This document shows, in pieces, positions 18,164-26,600 of a stretch of DNA of 64,000 bases. This DNA comes from Pseudomonas tolaasii NCPPB 2192 (GTDB lineage Bacteria; Pseudomonadota; Gammaproteobacteria; Pseudomonadales; Pseudomonadaceae): NCBI RefSeq assembly GCF_002813445.1, contig NZ_PHHD01000001.1:3534001-3598000 (forward strand), written 5' to 3'. Numbering within the stretch: position 1 is the first letter of the stretch; each line of letters begins with the position of its first letter. The position numbers were made by a program, and so were the translations under genes. The notes under the pieces were generated by a model, which worked only from the letters and a program-made list of their open reading frames with translations, did not search any database and was not told where the DNA came from.

Positions 18164-18511
18164 GTGGCCGAGATTCATCTGGACCCCGACGTGTTGTCGG
18201 GTTTGCAGGAGGTAATGGAGGGCGAGTATCCCAAGTTGCTGGATACCTTTCTCGATGACTCGCAAAAGCGCGTCGAGGCACTGCGCAAGGCGCGGGATGA
18301 TGCCAAGGCGTTGGGGCGGATTGCCCATAGCTTCAAGGGCAGTAGCGGGAACCTTGGGGCGGTGAAGTTGGCGCAGTTGTGTCAGCGGTTGGAAGCTGAG
18401 TCTGTGGGGACGGCGGTTGCGGACCTCGGGGCGCTGGTTGATCAGATAGATCATGAGTTTGCGTTGGTTCGGCCGTTGTATGAGTCGGAGCGGGAGCGGT
18501 TTCAGATTTAG
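18164..18511 (+). CDS. hptB: Histidine phosphotransfer protein HptB
   Basis: 115 aa single HPt domain with phospho-accepting His55 in RIAHSFKGSSGN. In P. aeruginosa HptB passes phosphate from hybrid kinases such as RetS and SagS to HsbR. GTG 18164 follows AAGGAGCGAGCAA, a strong ribosome site. It is co-directional with hsbA-hsbR. A GTTGA pentanucleotide repeat starts 6 bases after the stop. Confidence 0.92.
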   Translation: MAEIHLDPDVLSGLQEVMEGEYPKLLDTFLDDSQKRVEALRKARDDAKALGRIAHSFKGSSGNLGAVKLAQLCQRLEAESVGTAVADLGALVDQIDHEFALVRPLYESERERFQI

Positions 18512-18516
18512 GTTTT

Positions 18517-18543
18517 GTTGAGTTGAGTTGAGTTGAGTTGAGT
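18517..18543 (+). repeat. GTTGA pentanucleotide tandem repeat
   Basis: Five perfect GTTGA units plus GT, directly after the hptB stop and before the left arm of the large palindrome. Such runs slip easily, but this one lies outside coding sequence. Confidence 0.95.
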
Positions 18544-18544
18544 A

Positions 18545-18860
18545 CATATCCGTTGCTGCGGTAAAGGCTGCTATTGGTTCCGCCCTTACGGCGGGTCACT
18601 TTGAAAAGCGCAAAGTAACCAAACGCTCTTGCCCCTACACTCGGCACCTCGCCTAGGCTCGGTGTGCCCTCACTCCGGCTTGAATCCGTGGGCCGCCGCG
18701 ATGGGCCATCCTTGGCCCAGCGCGGCTAACCCGGCGTCCTGCCGGGTTACCCACGGATTCAAGCCTGCGTTCGGCCAGCGTGTTTAACGGGGCGCCTGAG
18801 ATCAAGATCAAAATCAAAAGCACGGCGGCCTGACAGCCGGCCTGAGTGGTTGGATCAAAA
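18545..18860. repeat. Left arm of a large imperfect palindrome
   Basis: About 315 bases whose reverse complement recurs at 19065-19379. Shared blocks in order include TATTGGTTCCGC, AACGCTCTTGCCCC, ACTCGGCACCTCGCC, AGGCTCGGTGTGCCC, GGCCGCCGC, CGGCCAGCGTGTTT, AACGGGGCGCCT and CACGGCGGCCTGACAGCCGG. Inner hairpins such as AACCCGGCGTCCTGCCGGGTT break the homology. No coding sequence is seen. It fills most of the 950-base gap between hptB and fliK. Confidence 0.85.
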
Positions 18861-18913
18861 GCGCTGTTTTTGCCAGGGCAGGTTGCATTCACCCTGATAA
18901 ATGAATATCCAAC

Positions 18914-19003
18914 TGTGGGAGCGGGCTTGCCCGCGAAAGCAGTGTGTCAGCCAGCATCCATGTAACTGACAGACCGCATTCGCGAGCAAGCCCGCTCCCA
19001 CAT
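18914..19003. repeat. REPIN at the centre of the large palindrome
   Basis: Two inverted REPs, TGTGGGAGCGGGCTTGCC and GCAAGCCCGCTCCCACA, about 90 bases end to end and almost exactly at the midpoint of the flanking arms. Confidence 0.9.
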
Positions 19004-19049
19004 TTTTTGACCGAGTGAGCCTCTAATCTCTGCACAAATCTGCTTCTCT

Positions 19050-19065
19050 GTGGGAGCTGGCTTTT
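19050..19065. repeat. Solitary REP half
   Basis: GTGGGAGCTGGCTTTT, a single truncated REP without a partner, immediately beside the right arm. Confidence 0.75.
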
Positions 19066-19379
19066 GCTCTACACCACTCAGGCCGGCTGTCAGGCCGCCG
19101 TGCTTTTGATCTTGATCTGAGGCGCCCCGTTAAAACACGCTGGCCGGAATTCGGCAGGGATTTGGGGGGTAAACCGGCAGGGATGCCGGTTTAGCCGCCC
19201 CGCGCCATGGATGGCGCGTGGCGGCGGCCCCCCAAATCACTGTCGGATTACGGGCACACCGAGCCTGGGCGAGGTGCCGAGTGTTGGGGCAAGAGCGTTT
19301 TGCTTACTTTTGCGCTCTTCAAAAGTGAGCCGCTGTAAGAGCGGAACCAATATCAGCCATCACCCCAATAACGGATATT
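19065..19379. repeat. Right arm of the large imperfect palindrome
   Basis: Inverted counterpart of 18545-18860. Blocks such as CCGGCTGTCAGGCCGCCGTG, AGGCGCCCCGTT, AACACGCTGGCCG and GGCGAGGTGCCGAGTGTTGG read as the reverse complement of the left arm. It ends 18 bases before the fliK sigma-54 promoter. No gene is seen in it. Confidence 0.85.
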
Positions 19380-19396
19380 CACTCCAAACCAAAACC

Positions 19397-19412
19397 TGGC
19401 CCAACTCTTGCT
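19397..19412 (+). promoter_or_regulatory. Sigma-54 promoter of fliK
   Basis: TGGCCC-AACTC-TTGCT with exact -24/-12 spacing, 53 bases before the fliK ATG. The single departure from TGGCAC is at a tolerated position. Confidence 0.75.
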
Positions 19413-19464
19413 CTCCCTCCCCATACTGCATCCCCGACCCCCAATGCAGTGGAGACCCTTACCT

Positions 19465-20811
19465 ATGCCAGTCGCCCCGAATTCGCTCCTTCAGGCTGCC
19501 CCCGCGGCCAAGCCTCAAGCGCCTGCTCCCACCCTCTCGGTGGCAGCTGCGGACCCGCGGGATAAAGCCCCTGGCTTCGCTCAGGTGTTCGCCAGCCAAG
19601 GCTCAAAACCGGCCATCAAATCCGACGACACCCCCGCCAAACCCTCGCGGGACAAGTCTTCCGACGCCAGCGCCAAGCCTGCAGCGGGCAACGACAAACC
19701 TGCCGCCAGCACGCCAGCGGTTGCCGATAGCGGCAATGCCTTGCCAGCCAAACCCGCGGCCAAGTCTGACGACAGTGCCAGCACTGACGACGACAAAACC
19801 ACCGACCCGGCCGTCGCGCAGCAGCCCCCGGCAGACCCGGTCGTCGACCCGGCCGTGATCGCCGCCGTCACGCCGGTGGTTGTTCCGCCGCCTGTGCAAA
19901 CACCGGCACCTGCGGCCACCCAGGACGACAAGGCCCAGCCCGTCGTCGCAGCGCCCGTTGCCGCCACCGAAGATGCCAAGCAACCTGCGTTCGACCCCAC
20001 GGCCGATCCGCTGGATTCGATGCCCGCCGTACGCCTGGCGATGGAGCAGGGCGGTCACGTCTCGGCCAGCAGCCAGACGCCGCAGAAAGCCGCCCCCACC
20101 ACGCCTCAGGATCAGCCCACCGCTGCGCAAAACTTTGCTGCGGGCCTGGCCAACATGGTCGATCAACAAGCCACCAAAGACAGCACTGACGGCGGCGACA
20201 AAGCCTTCAGCGGCTTGATCGAAGGCGGCCTCAAGGATTTGAAAGACGCCCGCAGCGACACCCGCGTCGACGATTTCGCCAACCGCCTCGCCGCGTTGAC
20301 CCAGGCCGCCACGCCGAAAGCCGCCAACGCCTTGCCGCCGGTGGCCAACGCGCCGCTGGCGATGCATCAAAGTGGCTGGACCGAAGAAGTGGTCAACCGC
20401 GTGATGTACCTGTCCAGCGCCAACCTCAAGTCGGCGGAGATCCAGTTGCAGCCGGCCGAGCTGGGGCGCCTGGATATCAAAGTGAATATGGCCGCCGACC
20501 AGCAGGCCCAGGTCACCTTCATGAGCGGTCATGCGGTGGTGCGTGAAGCGCTGGAAAGCCAGTCCGGCCGCCTGCGTGAGATGTTCGCCCAGCAGGGCAT
20601 GGGGCAGGTGGACGTTAACGTCTCCGACCAGTCCCGCGGCTGGCAGGGGCAAGGCCAGGAACAACAGCAGCAGAACCAGGCGCGCGGTGTGAGTGGCGGC
20701 GGCGGGCGTGGGGACGGCGGTGATGTGGCCGATCACGCCGAAGTCGCAGCAGCCGTCGCGCCGGTCACCACCAGCGTGATTGGCTCCAGCGCCGTCGACT
20801 ATTACGCCTGA
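19465..20811 (+). CDS. fliK: Flagellar hook-length control protein FliK
   Basis: 448 aa export substrate that measures the hook and flips FlhB specificity. A long Ala/Pro/Asp-rich disordered region (1-300) acts as the ruler. The conserved C-terminal switch domain (about 315-410) contains LKSAEIQLQPAELGRLDIKV and ends in a Gln-rich tail. ATG 19465 follows GGAGA by 9 bases and gives MPVAPNSLL; an earlier ATG at 19408 overlaps the promoter and is rejected. Confidence 0.92.
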   Translation: MPVAPNSLLQAAPAAKPQAPAPTLSVAAADPRDKAPGFAQVFASQGSKPAIKSDDTPAKPSRDKSSDASAKPAAGNDKPAASTPAVADSGNALPAKPAAKSDDSASTDDDKTTDPAVAQQPPADPVVDPAVIAAVTPVVVPPPVQTPAPAATQDDKAQPVVAAPVAATEDAKQPAFDPTADPLDSMPAVRLAMEQGGHVSASSQTPQKAAPTTPQDQPTAAQNFAAGLANMVDQQATKDSTDGGDKAFSGLIEGGLKDLKDARSDTRVDDFANRLAALTQAATPKAANALPPVANAPLAMHQSGWTEEVVNRVMYLSSANLKSAEIQLQPAELGRLDIKVNMAADQQAQVTFMSGHAVVREALESQSGRLREMFAQQGMGQVDVNVSDQSRGWQGQGQEQQQQNQARGVSGGGGRGDGGDVADHAEVAAAVAPVTTSVIGSSAVDYYA

Positions 20812-20833
20812 CCCAGGCCGTACACAGCCCTGA

Positions 20834-20956
20834 GTGTGGGCGCTGGCTTGTGTGGAAGCCGGGCTTGCCCGCGATAGCATCACTTCGGTATGGCTGACAG
20901 ACCGAGGCGTAGGCATCGCAGGCAAGCCAGCTCCCACACAAGCCAGCTCCCACATT
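20834..20956. repeat. REPIN cluster after fliK
   Basis: Degenerate GTGGGCGCTGGCTTGTGTGG and GCCGGGCTTGCCCGCGATAG face CATCGCAGGCAAGCCAGCTC, followed by a second AAGCCAGCTCCCACA. At least three REP units form a doublet on one side. It lies in the 250-base gap before fliL. Confidence 0.85.
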
Positions 20957-20999
20957 TGATTGGTGTTGCCCGCTCTTCCCCCAGAGTGCCAGACAACTC

Positions 21000-21015
21000 T
21001 GGCATAACACTTGCT
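21000..21015 (+). promoter_or_regulatory. Sigma-54 promoter of fliLMNOPQR-flhB
   Basis: TGGCAT-AACAC-TTGCT with correct spacing, 50 bases before fliL. The fliL operon is RpoN-dependent in P. aeruginosa. Confidence 0.8.
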
Positions 21016-21065
21016 CTTGCCATTCCGTAGATCTATGAATCCCAGAATAGTGACGGATTATTGGC

Positions 21066-21566
21066 ATGGCGAAGAGCGACGACGCAGCAAAACCACCTGC
21101 AGCCAAGGGCAAGCTCAAGCTTATCCTGTTGATTGTGTTGGGCCTGCTGCTGGCCATTGGCGCCTCGATCGGCGGCACCTGGTACATCATGCACAGCAGC
21201 GCCAGCAAACCGGCCCCTGTGGCCGAGGCCGCCACTAACGTCAAGCAACCGGCAATCTTCGAGCCGATGCTTCCGGCCTTTGTCGCCAACTACAATCAGA
21301 ACGGTCGTCAACGCTACCTGCAGGTGAGCATCACCTTGCTGGCGCGTAACCAGGCGGACCTGGATGCGCTCAAAGTGCACATGCCAGTGATCCGCAACAA
21401 CCTGGTGATGCTGTTCTCCGGCCAGAGCTTCGACAGCCTGGCCACGCCCGTCGGCCAGGAAATGCTGCGTCAGAAGGTCACTGCCAGCGTGCAGGAAGTG
21501 GCCCAGAAAGAGCTCGGCAAAGTCGTGGTCGAGCAGGCGCTCTTCACTAACTTCGTATTGCAGTAG
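21066..21566 (+). CDS. fliL: Flagellar basal-body protein FliL
   Basis: 166 aa single-pass inner-membrane protein: short cytoplasmic N-terminus, membrane helix at about residues 17-38 (LILLIVLGLLLAIGASIGG) and a periplasmic stomatin-like domain that rings the stators and supports torque. It is the first gene of the fliL-fliR-flhB operon, 9 bases before fliM. Confidence 0.95.
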   Translation: MAKSDDAAKPPAAKGKLKLILLIVLGLLLAIGASIGGTWYIMHSSASKPAPVAEAATNVKQPAIFEPMLPAFVANYNQNGRQRYLQVSITLLARNQADLDALKVHMPVIRNNLVMLFSGQSFDSLATPVGQEMLRQKVTASVQEVAQKELGKVVVEQALFTNFVLQ

Positions 21567-21575
21567 GATCACGAC

Positions 21576-22544
21576 ATGGCCGTGCAAGACCTGCTGTCCC
21601 AGGATGAAATCGACGCGCTGTTGCACGGCGTCGACGATGGTCTGGTACAGACCGAAATGGCTGCCGAGCCCGGCAGCGTCAAAAGTTATGACCTCACCAG
21701 CCAGGATCGCATCGTCCGTGGGCGCATGCCGACCCTGGAGATGATCAACGAGCGTTTCGCCCGTTACACCCGCATCAGCATGTTCAACATGCTGCGTCGC
21801 TCGGCGGACGTGGCGGTGGGCGGCGTGCAGGTGATGAAGTTCGGCGAATACGTGCACTCGCTGTACGTGCCCACCAGCCTCAACCTGGTCAAGATCAAAC
21901 CCCTGCGCGGCACCGCGCTGTTCATCCTCGACGCCAAACTGGTGTTCAAGCTGGTGGACAACTTCTTCGGCGGTGACGGCCGCCATGCCAAGATCGAAGG
22001 CCGTGAATTCACCCCCACCGAACTGCGCGTGGTGCGCATGGTGCTGGAGCAAGCCTTCATCGACTTGAAGGAAGCCTGGCAGGCGATCATGGAAGTCAAT
22101 TTCGAGTACATCAACTCGGAAGTGAACCCGGCCATGGCCAACATCGTCGGCCCCAGCGAAGCCATTGTGGTGTCCACGTTCCACATCGAACTCGATGGCG
22201 GTGGCGGCGACCTGCACGTGACCATGCCGTACTCGATGATCGAGCCGGTGCGTGAAATGCTCGACGCTGGCTTCCAGTCCGACCTCGACGACCAGGACGA
22301 GCGCTGGGTCAAGGCCCTGCGCGAAGATCTGCTGGACGTCGACGTGCCGCTGAGCGCCACGGTGGCCCGTCGCCAGTTGCGTTTGCGCGATATTTTGCAC
22401 ATGCAGCCGGGTGATGTGATCCCGGTCGAGCTGCCGGACGAGCTGATCATGCGCGCCAACGGCGTGCCGTCGTTCAAGGTCAAGCTGGGTTCCCACAAAG
22501 GCAACCTGGCGCTGCAAGTGATCGAACCGATCAACCGCCGCTGA
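21576..22544 (+). CDS. fliM: Flagellar switch protein FliM
   Basis: 322 aa C-ring protein. The N-terminal EIDALLHGV motif (LSQDEIDALL, about residues 7-16) is the CheY-P docking peptide. A CheC-like middle domain binds FliG (GGDGR loop), and the C-terminal SpoA domain pairs with FliN. It follows fliL closely and precedes fliN by 34 bases. Confidence 0.97.
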   Translation: MAVQDLLSQDEIDALLHGVDDGLVQTEMAAEPGSVKSYDLTSQDRIVRGRMPTLEMINERFARYTRISMFNMLRRSADVAVGGVQVMKFGEYVHSLYVPTSLNLVKIKPLRGTALFILDAKLVFKLVDNFFGGDGRHAKIEGREFTPTELRVVRMVLEQAFIDLKEAWQAIMEVNFEYINSEVNPAMANIVGPSEAIVVSTFHIELDGGGGDLHVTMPYSMIEPVREMLDAGFQSDLDDQDERWVKALREDLLDVDVPLSATVARRQLRLRDILHMQPGDVIPVELPDELIMRANGVPSFKVKLGSHKGNLALQVIEPINRR

Positions 22545-22578
22545 TCAACCTTAATTTTTGCTGCGCCGAGGACATGTA

Positions 22579-23046
22579 ATGGCTACCGAACACGAAAACA
22601 CTTCCGCCGAAGACCAGGCCCTGGCTGACGAATGGGCTGCGGCCCTGGAAGAAACCGGCGATGTTGGCCAGGACGACATTGACGCGCTGCTCGCCGCCGA
22701 CGCCGCGACGTCGCCCGCCGGCAAGCGCCTGCCGATGGAAGAATTCGGCAGCGTGCCGAAGAACAATGACCCGGTGACCCTTGATGGACCGAACCTGGAT
22801 GTGATCCTCGACATTCCGGTGTCGATCTCCATGGAAGTGGGCAGCACCGAAATCAACATCCGCAACCTGCTGCAACTCAACCAGGGGTCGGTGATCGAGC
22901 TGGACCGCCTGGCCGGCGAGCCGCTGGACGTACTGGTCAACGGCACGCTGATCGCCCATGGCGAAGTGGTGGTGGTCAACGAGAAGTTCGGCATCCGTCT
23001 GACGGACGTGATCAGCCCGAGCGAACGCATCAAGAAGTTGCGCTGA
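22579..23046 (+). CDS. fliN: Flagellar switch protein FliN
   Basis: 155 aa. Acidic N-terminal extension (about 1-65, including QDDIDALLA, a FliM-like CheY-binding peptide) followed by the SpoA domain (about 75-155, VSISMEVGSTEINIRNLLQL). It forms the bottom of the C-ring and docks FliH. ATG 22579 is chosen; the frame is open back to a TTG at 22558 that gives an atypical start. Confidence 0.96.
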   Translation: MATEHENTSAEDQALADEWAAALEETGDVGQDDIDALLAADAATSPAGKRLPMEEFGSVPKNNDPVTLDGPNLDVILDIPVSISMEVGSTEINIRNLLQLNQGSVIELDRLAGEPLDVLVNGTLIAHGEVVVVNEKFGIRLTDVISPSERIKKLR

Positions 23047-23047
23047 T

Positions 23048-23488
23048 ATGAAGTATTCGATGGCGGGACTGTTTCTGGCGCTGCCATTGAGCGCCTTGGC
23101 GGCTGAGCCGGTGGCCCAGGCGGCAGCGGCTGCGCCGGTGGTCAGCAGTGGCATTGGCGGCCAGTTGACCCAGCTGGTGCTGGGTTTGCTGTTGGTGGTG
23201 GGCCTGATCTTCGTGCTGGCCTGGCTGATGCGCCGCGTGCAGCGAATCGGGCCGGGCAATGCGCAGGTGATCGAAATGGTCGGTTCGCGCGCCCTCGGCC
23301 CGCGTGATCGGCTGGTGCTGGTGCAGGTCGGCGATGAGCAGATTCTGCTGGGCATCACGCCCGGGCGCATCACACCGTTGCACGTGCTCAAGTCGCCGGT
23401 CGAAGTGGCCAAAACCGAGGCTGCCACGCCGGAATTCGCCCAGCGCCTGATGGAGTTGCTGGGCAAGGATCAGAAGGATAAGAAGTAA
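23048..23488 (+). CDS. fliO: Flagellar export-gate assembly protein FliO
   Basis: 146 aa. Signal-like N-terminal helix (MAGLFLALPLSALAA), then one membrane segment at about residues 40-60 (LVLGLLLVVGLIFVLAWLM) and a cytoplasmic domain. It helps FliP assemble into the gate. It starts one base after the fliN stop, and its own stop overlaps the fliP start by one base. Confidence 0.92.
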   Translation: MKYSMAGLFLALPLSALAAEPVAQAAAAAPVVSSGIGGQLTQLVLGLLLVVGLIFVLAWLMRRVQRIGPGNAQVIEMVGSRALGPRDRLVLVQVGDEQILLGITPGRITPLHVLKSPVEVAKTEAATPEFAQRLMELLGKDQKDKK

Positions 23489-24231
23489 TGCGCGTTTTAT
23501 TGACGCTCATGCTGTTGCTGGCCGCGCCGTTGGCATTTGCGGCCGACCCGTTGTCGATCCCGGCGATTACCTTGGGCACCAACGCGGCCGGGGCGCAGGA
23601 ATATTCGGTCAGCCTGCAGATCCTGTTGATCATGACGGCGCTGAGCTTTATCCCGGCGTTCGTCATGCTGATGACCAGCTTCACGCGCATCATCATCGTG
23701 TTCTCGATCCTGCGTCAGGCCCTGGGCCTGCAACAGACGCCGTCGAACCAGATCCTCACCGGCATGGCCCTGTTTCTGACGCTGTTCATCATGGCGCCGG
23801 TGTTCGACAAGGTGAACCAGCAGGCGCTGCAACCCTATCTGGCGGAAAAGCTTTCGGCCCAGGACGCGGTGGCAAAGGCCCAGGGCCCGATCAAGGATTT
23901 CATGCTGTCGCAAACCCGCTCCAGCGACCTTGAGCTGTTTATGCGTTTGTCCAAACGTACCGACATCGCCACGCCGGATCAGGCGCCGCTGACCATCCTC
24001 GTGCCTGCGTTCGTGACCTCGGAACTGAAAACCGCATTCCAGATCGGTTTCATGATCTTCATCCCGTTCCTGATCATCGACCTCGTGGTGGCGAGCGTGT
24101 TGATGGCCATGGGTATGATGATGCTGTCGCCGCTGATCATTTCGTTGCCGTTCAAGATCATGCTGTTTGTATTGGTTGACGGCTGGGCGCTGATTATCGG
24201 CACCCTGGCCAGCAGTTTCGGCGGGGTATAG
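23488..24231 (+). CDS. fliP: Flagellar export-gate protein FliP
   Basis: 247 aa. Cleavable signal sequence (about 1-19, ending AFAAD), then four membrane helices typical of FliP/YscR, with signatures FVMLMTSFTRIIIVFSILRQ and LPFKIMLFVLVDGWAL. It forms the pentameric core of the export gate. It lies in a tightly packed fliO-P-Q-R block. Confidence 0.97.
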   Translation: MRVLLTLMLLLAAPLAFAADPLSIPAITLGTNAAGAQEYSVSLQILLIMTALSFIPAFVMLMTSFTRIIIVFSILRQALGLQQTPSNQILTGMALFLTLFIMAPVFDKVNQQALQPYLAEKLSAQDAVAKAQGPIKDFMLSQTRSSDLELFMRLSKRTDIATPDQAPLTILVPAFVTSELKTAFQIGFMIFIPFLIIDLVVASVLMAMGMMMLSPLIISLPFKIMLFVLVDGWALIIGTLASSFGGV

Positions 24232-24235
24232 CGCG

Positions 24236-24505
24236 ATGACGCCCGAAGTTGCGGTCGACCTGTTCCGTGAAGCGTTGTGGCTGACCACCATGATGGTCGC
24301 CGTACTGGTGGTGCCGAGCCTGTTGGTGGGCCTGCTGGTGGCGATGTTCCAGGCGGCCACCCAGATCAACGAACAGACCTTGAGCTTTTTGCCGCGTCTG
24401 CTGGTGATGCTGATCACCCTGATCGTCGCCGGCCCGTGGCTGGTGCAAACCTTCATGGAATACATCCTGCAGCTGTACGGCAGTATTCCGCAGTTGATCG
24501 GCTGA
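24236..24505 (+). CDS. fliQ: Flagellar export-gate protein FliQ
   Basis: 89 aa with two membrane helices (about 15-38 and 50-72), the usual size for FliQ/YscS. It packs around the FliP-FliR ring. It begins 4 bases after fliP. Confidence 0.96.
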   Translation: MTPEVAVDLFREALWLTTMMVAVLVVPSLLVGLLVAMFQAATQINEQTLSFLPRLLVMLITLIVAGPWLVQTFMEYILQLYGSIPQLIG

Positions 24506-24509
24506 CCGC

Positions 24510-25295
24510 ATGCAGTCTGTCCTGGCCCTGACCGACACCCAGATCAGCACCTGGGTCGCGTCCTTCATCCTGCCGATGTTCCGCGTCACGGCCGTGTTGA
24601 TGACCATGCCGGTATTTGGTACCACCCTAGTGCCGCGGCGTATCCGCCTGTATTTCGCCTTTGCCATCACCGTGGTGATCGTGCCCGGTTTGCCGCCGAT
24701 GCCGCCGGTCAATGCCCTGGACCTGAGTGCCTTGCTGCTGATTGCCGAGCAAATCCTGATCGGTGCGCTGATGGGCTTCTCGCTCACGCTGTTTTTCCAA
24801 GCATTCGTGATCGCCGGGCAAATCATCTCGATCCAGATGGGCATGGGCTTCGCGTCCATGGTCGACCCTACCAACGGCGTGTCGGTGGCGGTGATCGGGC
24901 AGTTCCTGACCATGCTGGTGACCTTGATTTTCCTGTCGATGAACGGCCATTTGGTGGTGTTCGAAGTCATGACCGAGAGCTTCACCACCTTGCCGGTGGG
25001 CTCGGGGCTGGTGGTCAATCATTTCTGGGAACTGGTGGGCCGTCTGAGCTGGGTGCTCGGCGCCTCGTTGCTGCTGGTGCTGCCGGCGATCACGGCGCTG
25101 CTGGTGGTCAACATCGCGTTCGGCGTGATGACCCGCGCGGCGCCGCAACTGAACATCTTCTCGATTGGTTTCCCCCTGACGCTGGTGTTGGGCATGGGGA
25201 TTTTCTGGATCGGCATGGCCGACATTCTCAATCAGTATCAACCGCTGGCGACCGACGCCTTGCAGTTCTTACGTGACTTGGCACGGGCGCGTTGA
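24510..25295 (+). CDS. fliR: Flagellar export-gate protein FliR
   Basis: 261 aa polytopic membrane protein (about six hydrophobic segments) of the FliR/YscT family. Family patterns include PVFGTTLVPRRIRLYFAF and GMGFASMVDPTNG. It completes the FliP5-FliQ4-FliR1 gate. Start 4 bases after fliQ, end 3 bases before flhB. Confidence 0.96.
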   Translation: MQSVLALTDTQISTWVASFILPMFRVTAVLMTMPVFGTTLVPRRIRLYFAFAITVVIVPGLPPMPPVNALDLSALLLIAEQILIGALMGFSLTLFFQAFVIAGQIISIQMGMGFASMVDPTNGVSVAVIGQFLTMLVTLIFLSMNGHLVVFEVMTESFTTLPVGSGLVVNHFWELVGRLSWVLGASLLLVLPAITALLVVNIAFGVMTRAAPQLNIFSIGFPLTLVLGMGIFWIGMADILNQYQPLATDALQFLRDLARAR

Positions 25296-25298
25296 GCC

Positions 25299-26435
25299 AT
25301 GGCCGAAAGCGAGAGTGGCCAGGACAAAACAGAAGACCCCACGGAGAAACGCAAAAAGGACTCCAGGGAAAAGGGTGAGATTGCTCGTTCCAAAGAGCTC
25401 AATACCCTGGCGGTGATGCTCGCCGGTGCCGGTGGCCTGCTGATCTACGGTGGTGGCCTGGCGCTGGACCTGATGGAGTTGATGAAGCTCAACTTCGCGT
25501 TGCCCCGAGAGGTGCTGCTCAGCCCTGGCGCCATGGGACTGTACCTGCTGCATTCCGGCAAAATCGCGATTCTGGCGGTGCAGCCGGTGCTGATCACGTT
25601 GCTGCTGGCGGCGTTGATCGGCCCGGTGTCCCTCGGTGGCTGGTTGTTTGCGCCGGGCAGCATGGCGCCCAAATTCAGCCGCCTGAACCCGGGGCCCGGG
25701 CTCAAGCGCATGTTTTCCAGCAAAGCGCTGGTGGAGCTGCTCAAGGCCCTGGCCAAATTCATCCTGATTCTGTTCGTGGCGCTGACCGTATTGTCGTCCG
25801 ACATCGACGACCTGCTGCGCATCGCCCATGAGCCGCTGGAGTCGGCGATCATTCACAGCGTGCAATTGGTGGGCTGGAGTTCTTTGTGGATGGCGTGCGG
25901 GTTGATCATCATTGCTGCCGTGGATGCGCCGATCCAGCTGTGGGAAGCCCACAAGAAACTGCTGATGACCAAGCAGGAAGTGCGCGACGAGCACAAGGAC
26001 CAGGAGGGGCGCCCGGAGGTCAAGCAACGCATTCGCCAGCTGCAGCGCGAGATGTCCCAGCGCAAGATGATGGCGGCGGTGCCCGACGCCGACGTGGTCA
26101 TCACCAACCCGACCCACTACGCCGTGGCCCTCAAGTACGACCCGGAGAAGGGTGGTGCGCCGATGCTGCTGGCCAAGGGCAGTGACTTTACTGCACTGAA
26201 AATCCGCGAAATTGCCGTGGCCAACGACATCCTGTTGCTGGAGTCGCCGGAACTGGCGCGGTCGATCTTCTATTCCACCGATCTCGATCAGGAAATCCCT
26301 GCCGGCCTGTACCTCGCCGTGGCGCAGGTGTTGGCCTATGTCTATCAAATCCGCCAATACCGCGCGGGCAAAGGCAAACGTCCGGAGCCGCTGAAGGATC
26401 TGCCGATTCCACCGGAGTTGCGTCGCGACGCCTGA
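25299..26435 (+). CDS. flhB: Flagellar export switch protein FlhB
   Basis: 378 aa. Basic N-terminus (DKTEDPTEKRKKDSREKGE), four membrane helices (about 30-215) and a cytoplasmic domain with the autocleavage motif NPTH at 270-273. Cleavage after Asn270 lets FliK switch export from hook to filament substrates. It is the last gene of the fliL operon. Confidence 0.97.
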   Translation: MAESESGQDKTEDPTEKRKKDSREKGEIARSKELNTLAVMLAGAGGLLIYGGGLALDLMELMKLNFALPREVLLSPGAMGLYLLHSGKIAILAVQPVLITLLLAALIGPVSLGGWLFAPGSMAPKFSRLNPGPGLKRMFSSKALVELLKALAKFILILFVALTVLSSDIDDLLRIAHEPLESAIIHSVQLVGWSSLWMACGLIIIAAVDAPIQLWEAHKKLLMTKQEVRDEHKDQEGRPEVKQRIRQLQREMSQRKMMAAVPDADVVITNPTHYAVALKYDPEKGGAPMLLAKGSDFTALKIREIAVANDILLLESPELARSIFYSTDLDQEIPAGLYLAVAQVLAYVYQIRQYRAGKGKRPEPLKDLPIPPELRRDA

Positions 26436-26495
26436 TTGCCGGCTTTTGCGCGACGCTCATGTCTGAAAAATTGACACCGTTCCATTCGTCCGAAA

Positions 26496-26531
26496 CCCCT
26501 GCTGACTGTCAATGTTGACAGTAGTCAGGGG
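26496..26531. promoter_or_regulatory. Dyad upstream of the cold-shock-like gene
   Basis: A 17-bp near-perfect inverted repeat with core CTGTCAATGTTGACAG and outer arms CCCCTG / CAGGGG. The centre GTCAA-TG-TTGAC resembles a FleQ box shortened by two bases. It could be an operator or an mRNA hairpin; no T-run follows. Confidence 0.5.
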
Positions 26532-26600
26532 TGCGGCCCCGCGGTTCCATAGCGCCAGGCACCTGCGCACACGTAGTCAAGAGATGCAGAGGACTGGGCC

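Noticed and set aside
21033..22517. 494-codon open frame antisense to fliL and fliM
   Set aside because: Shadow frame caused by high third-position GC; no motif and no promoter.
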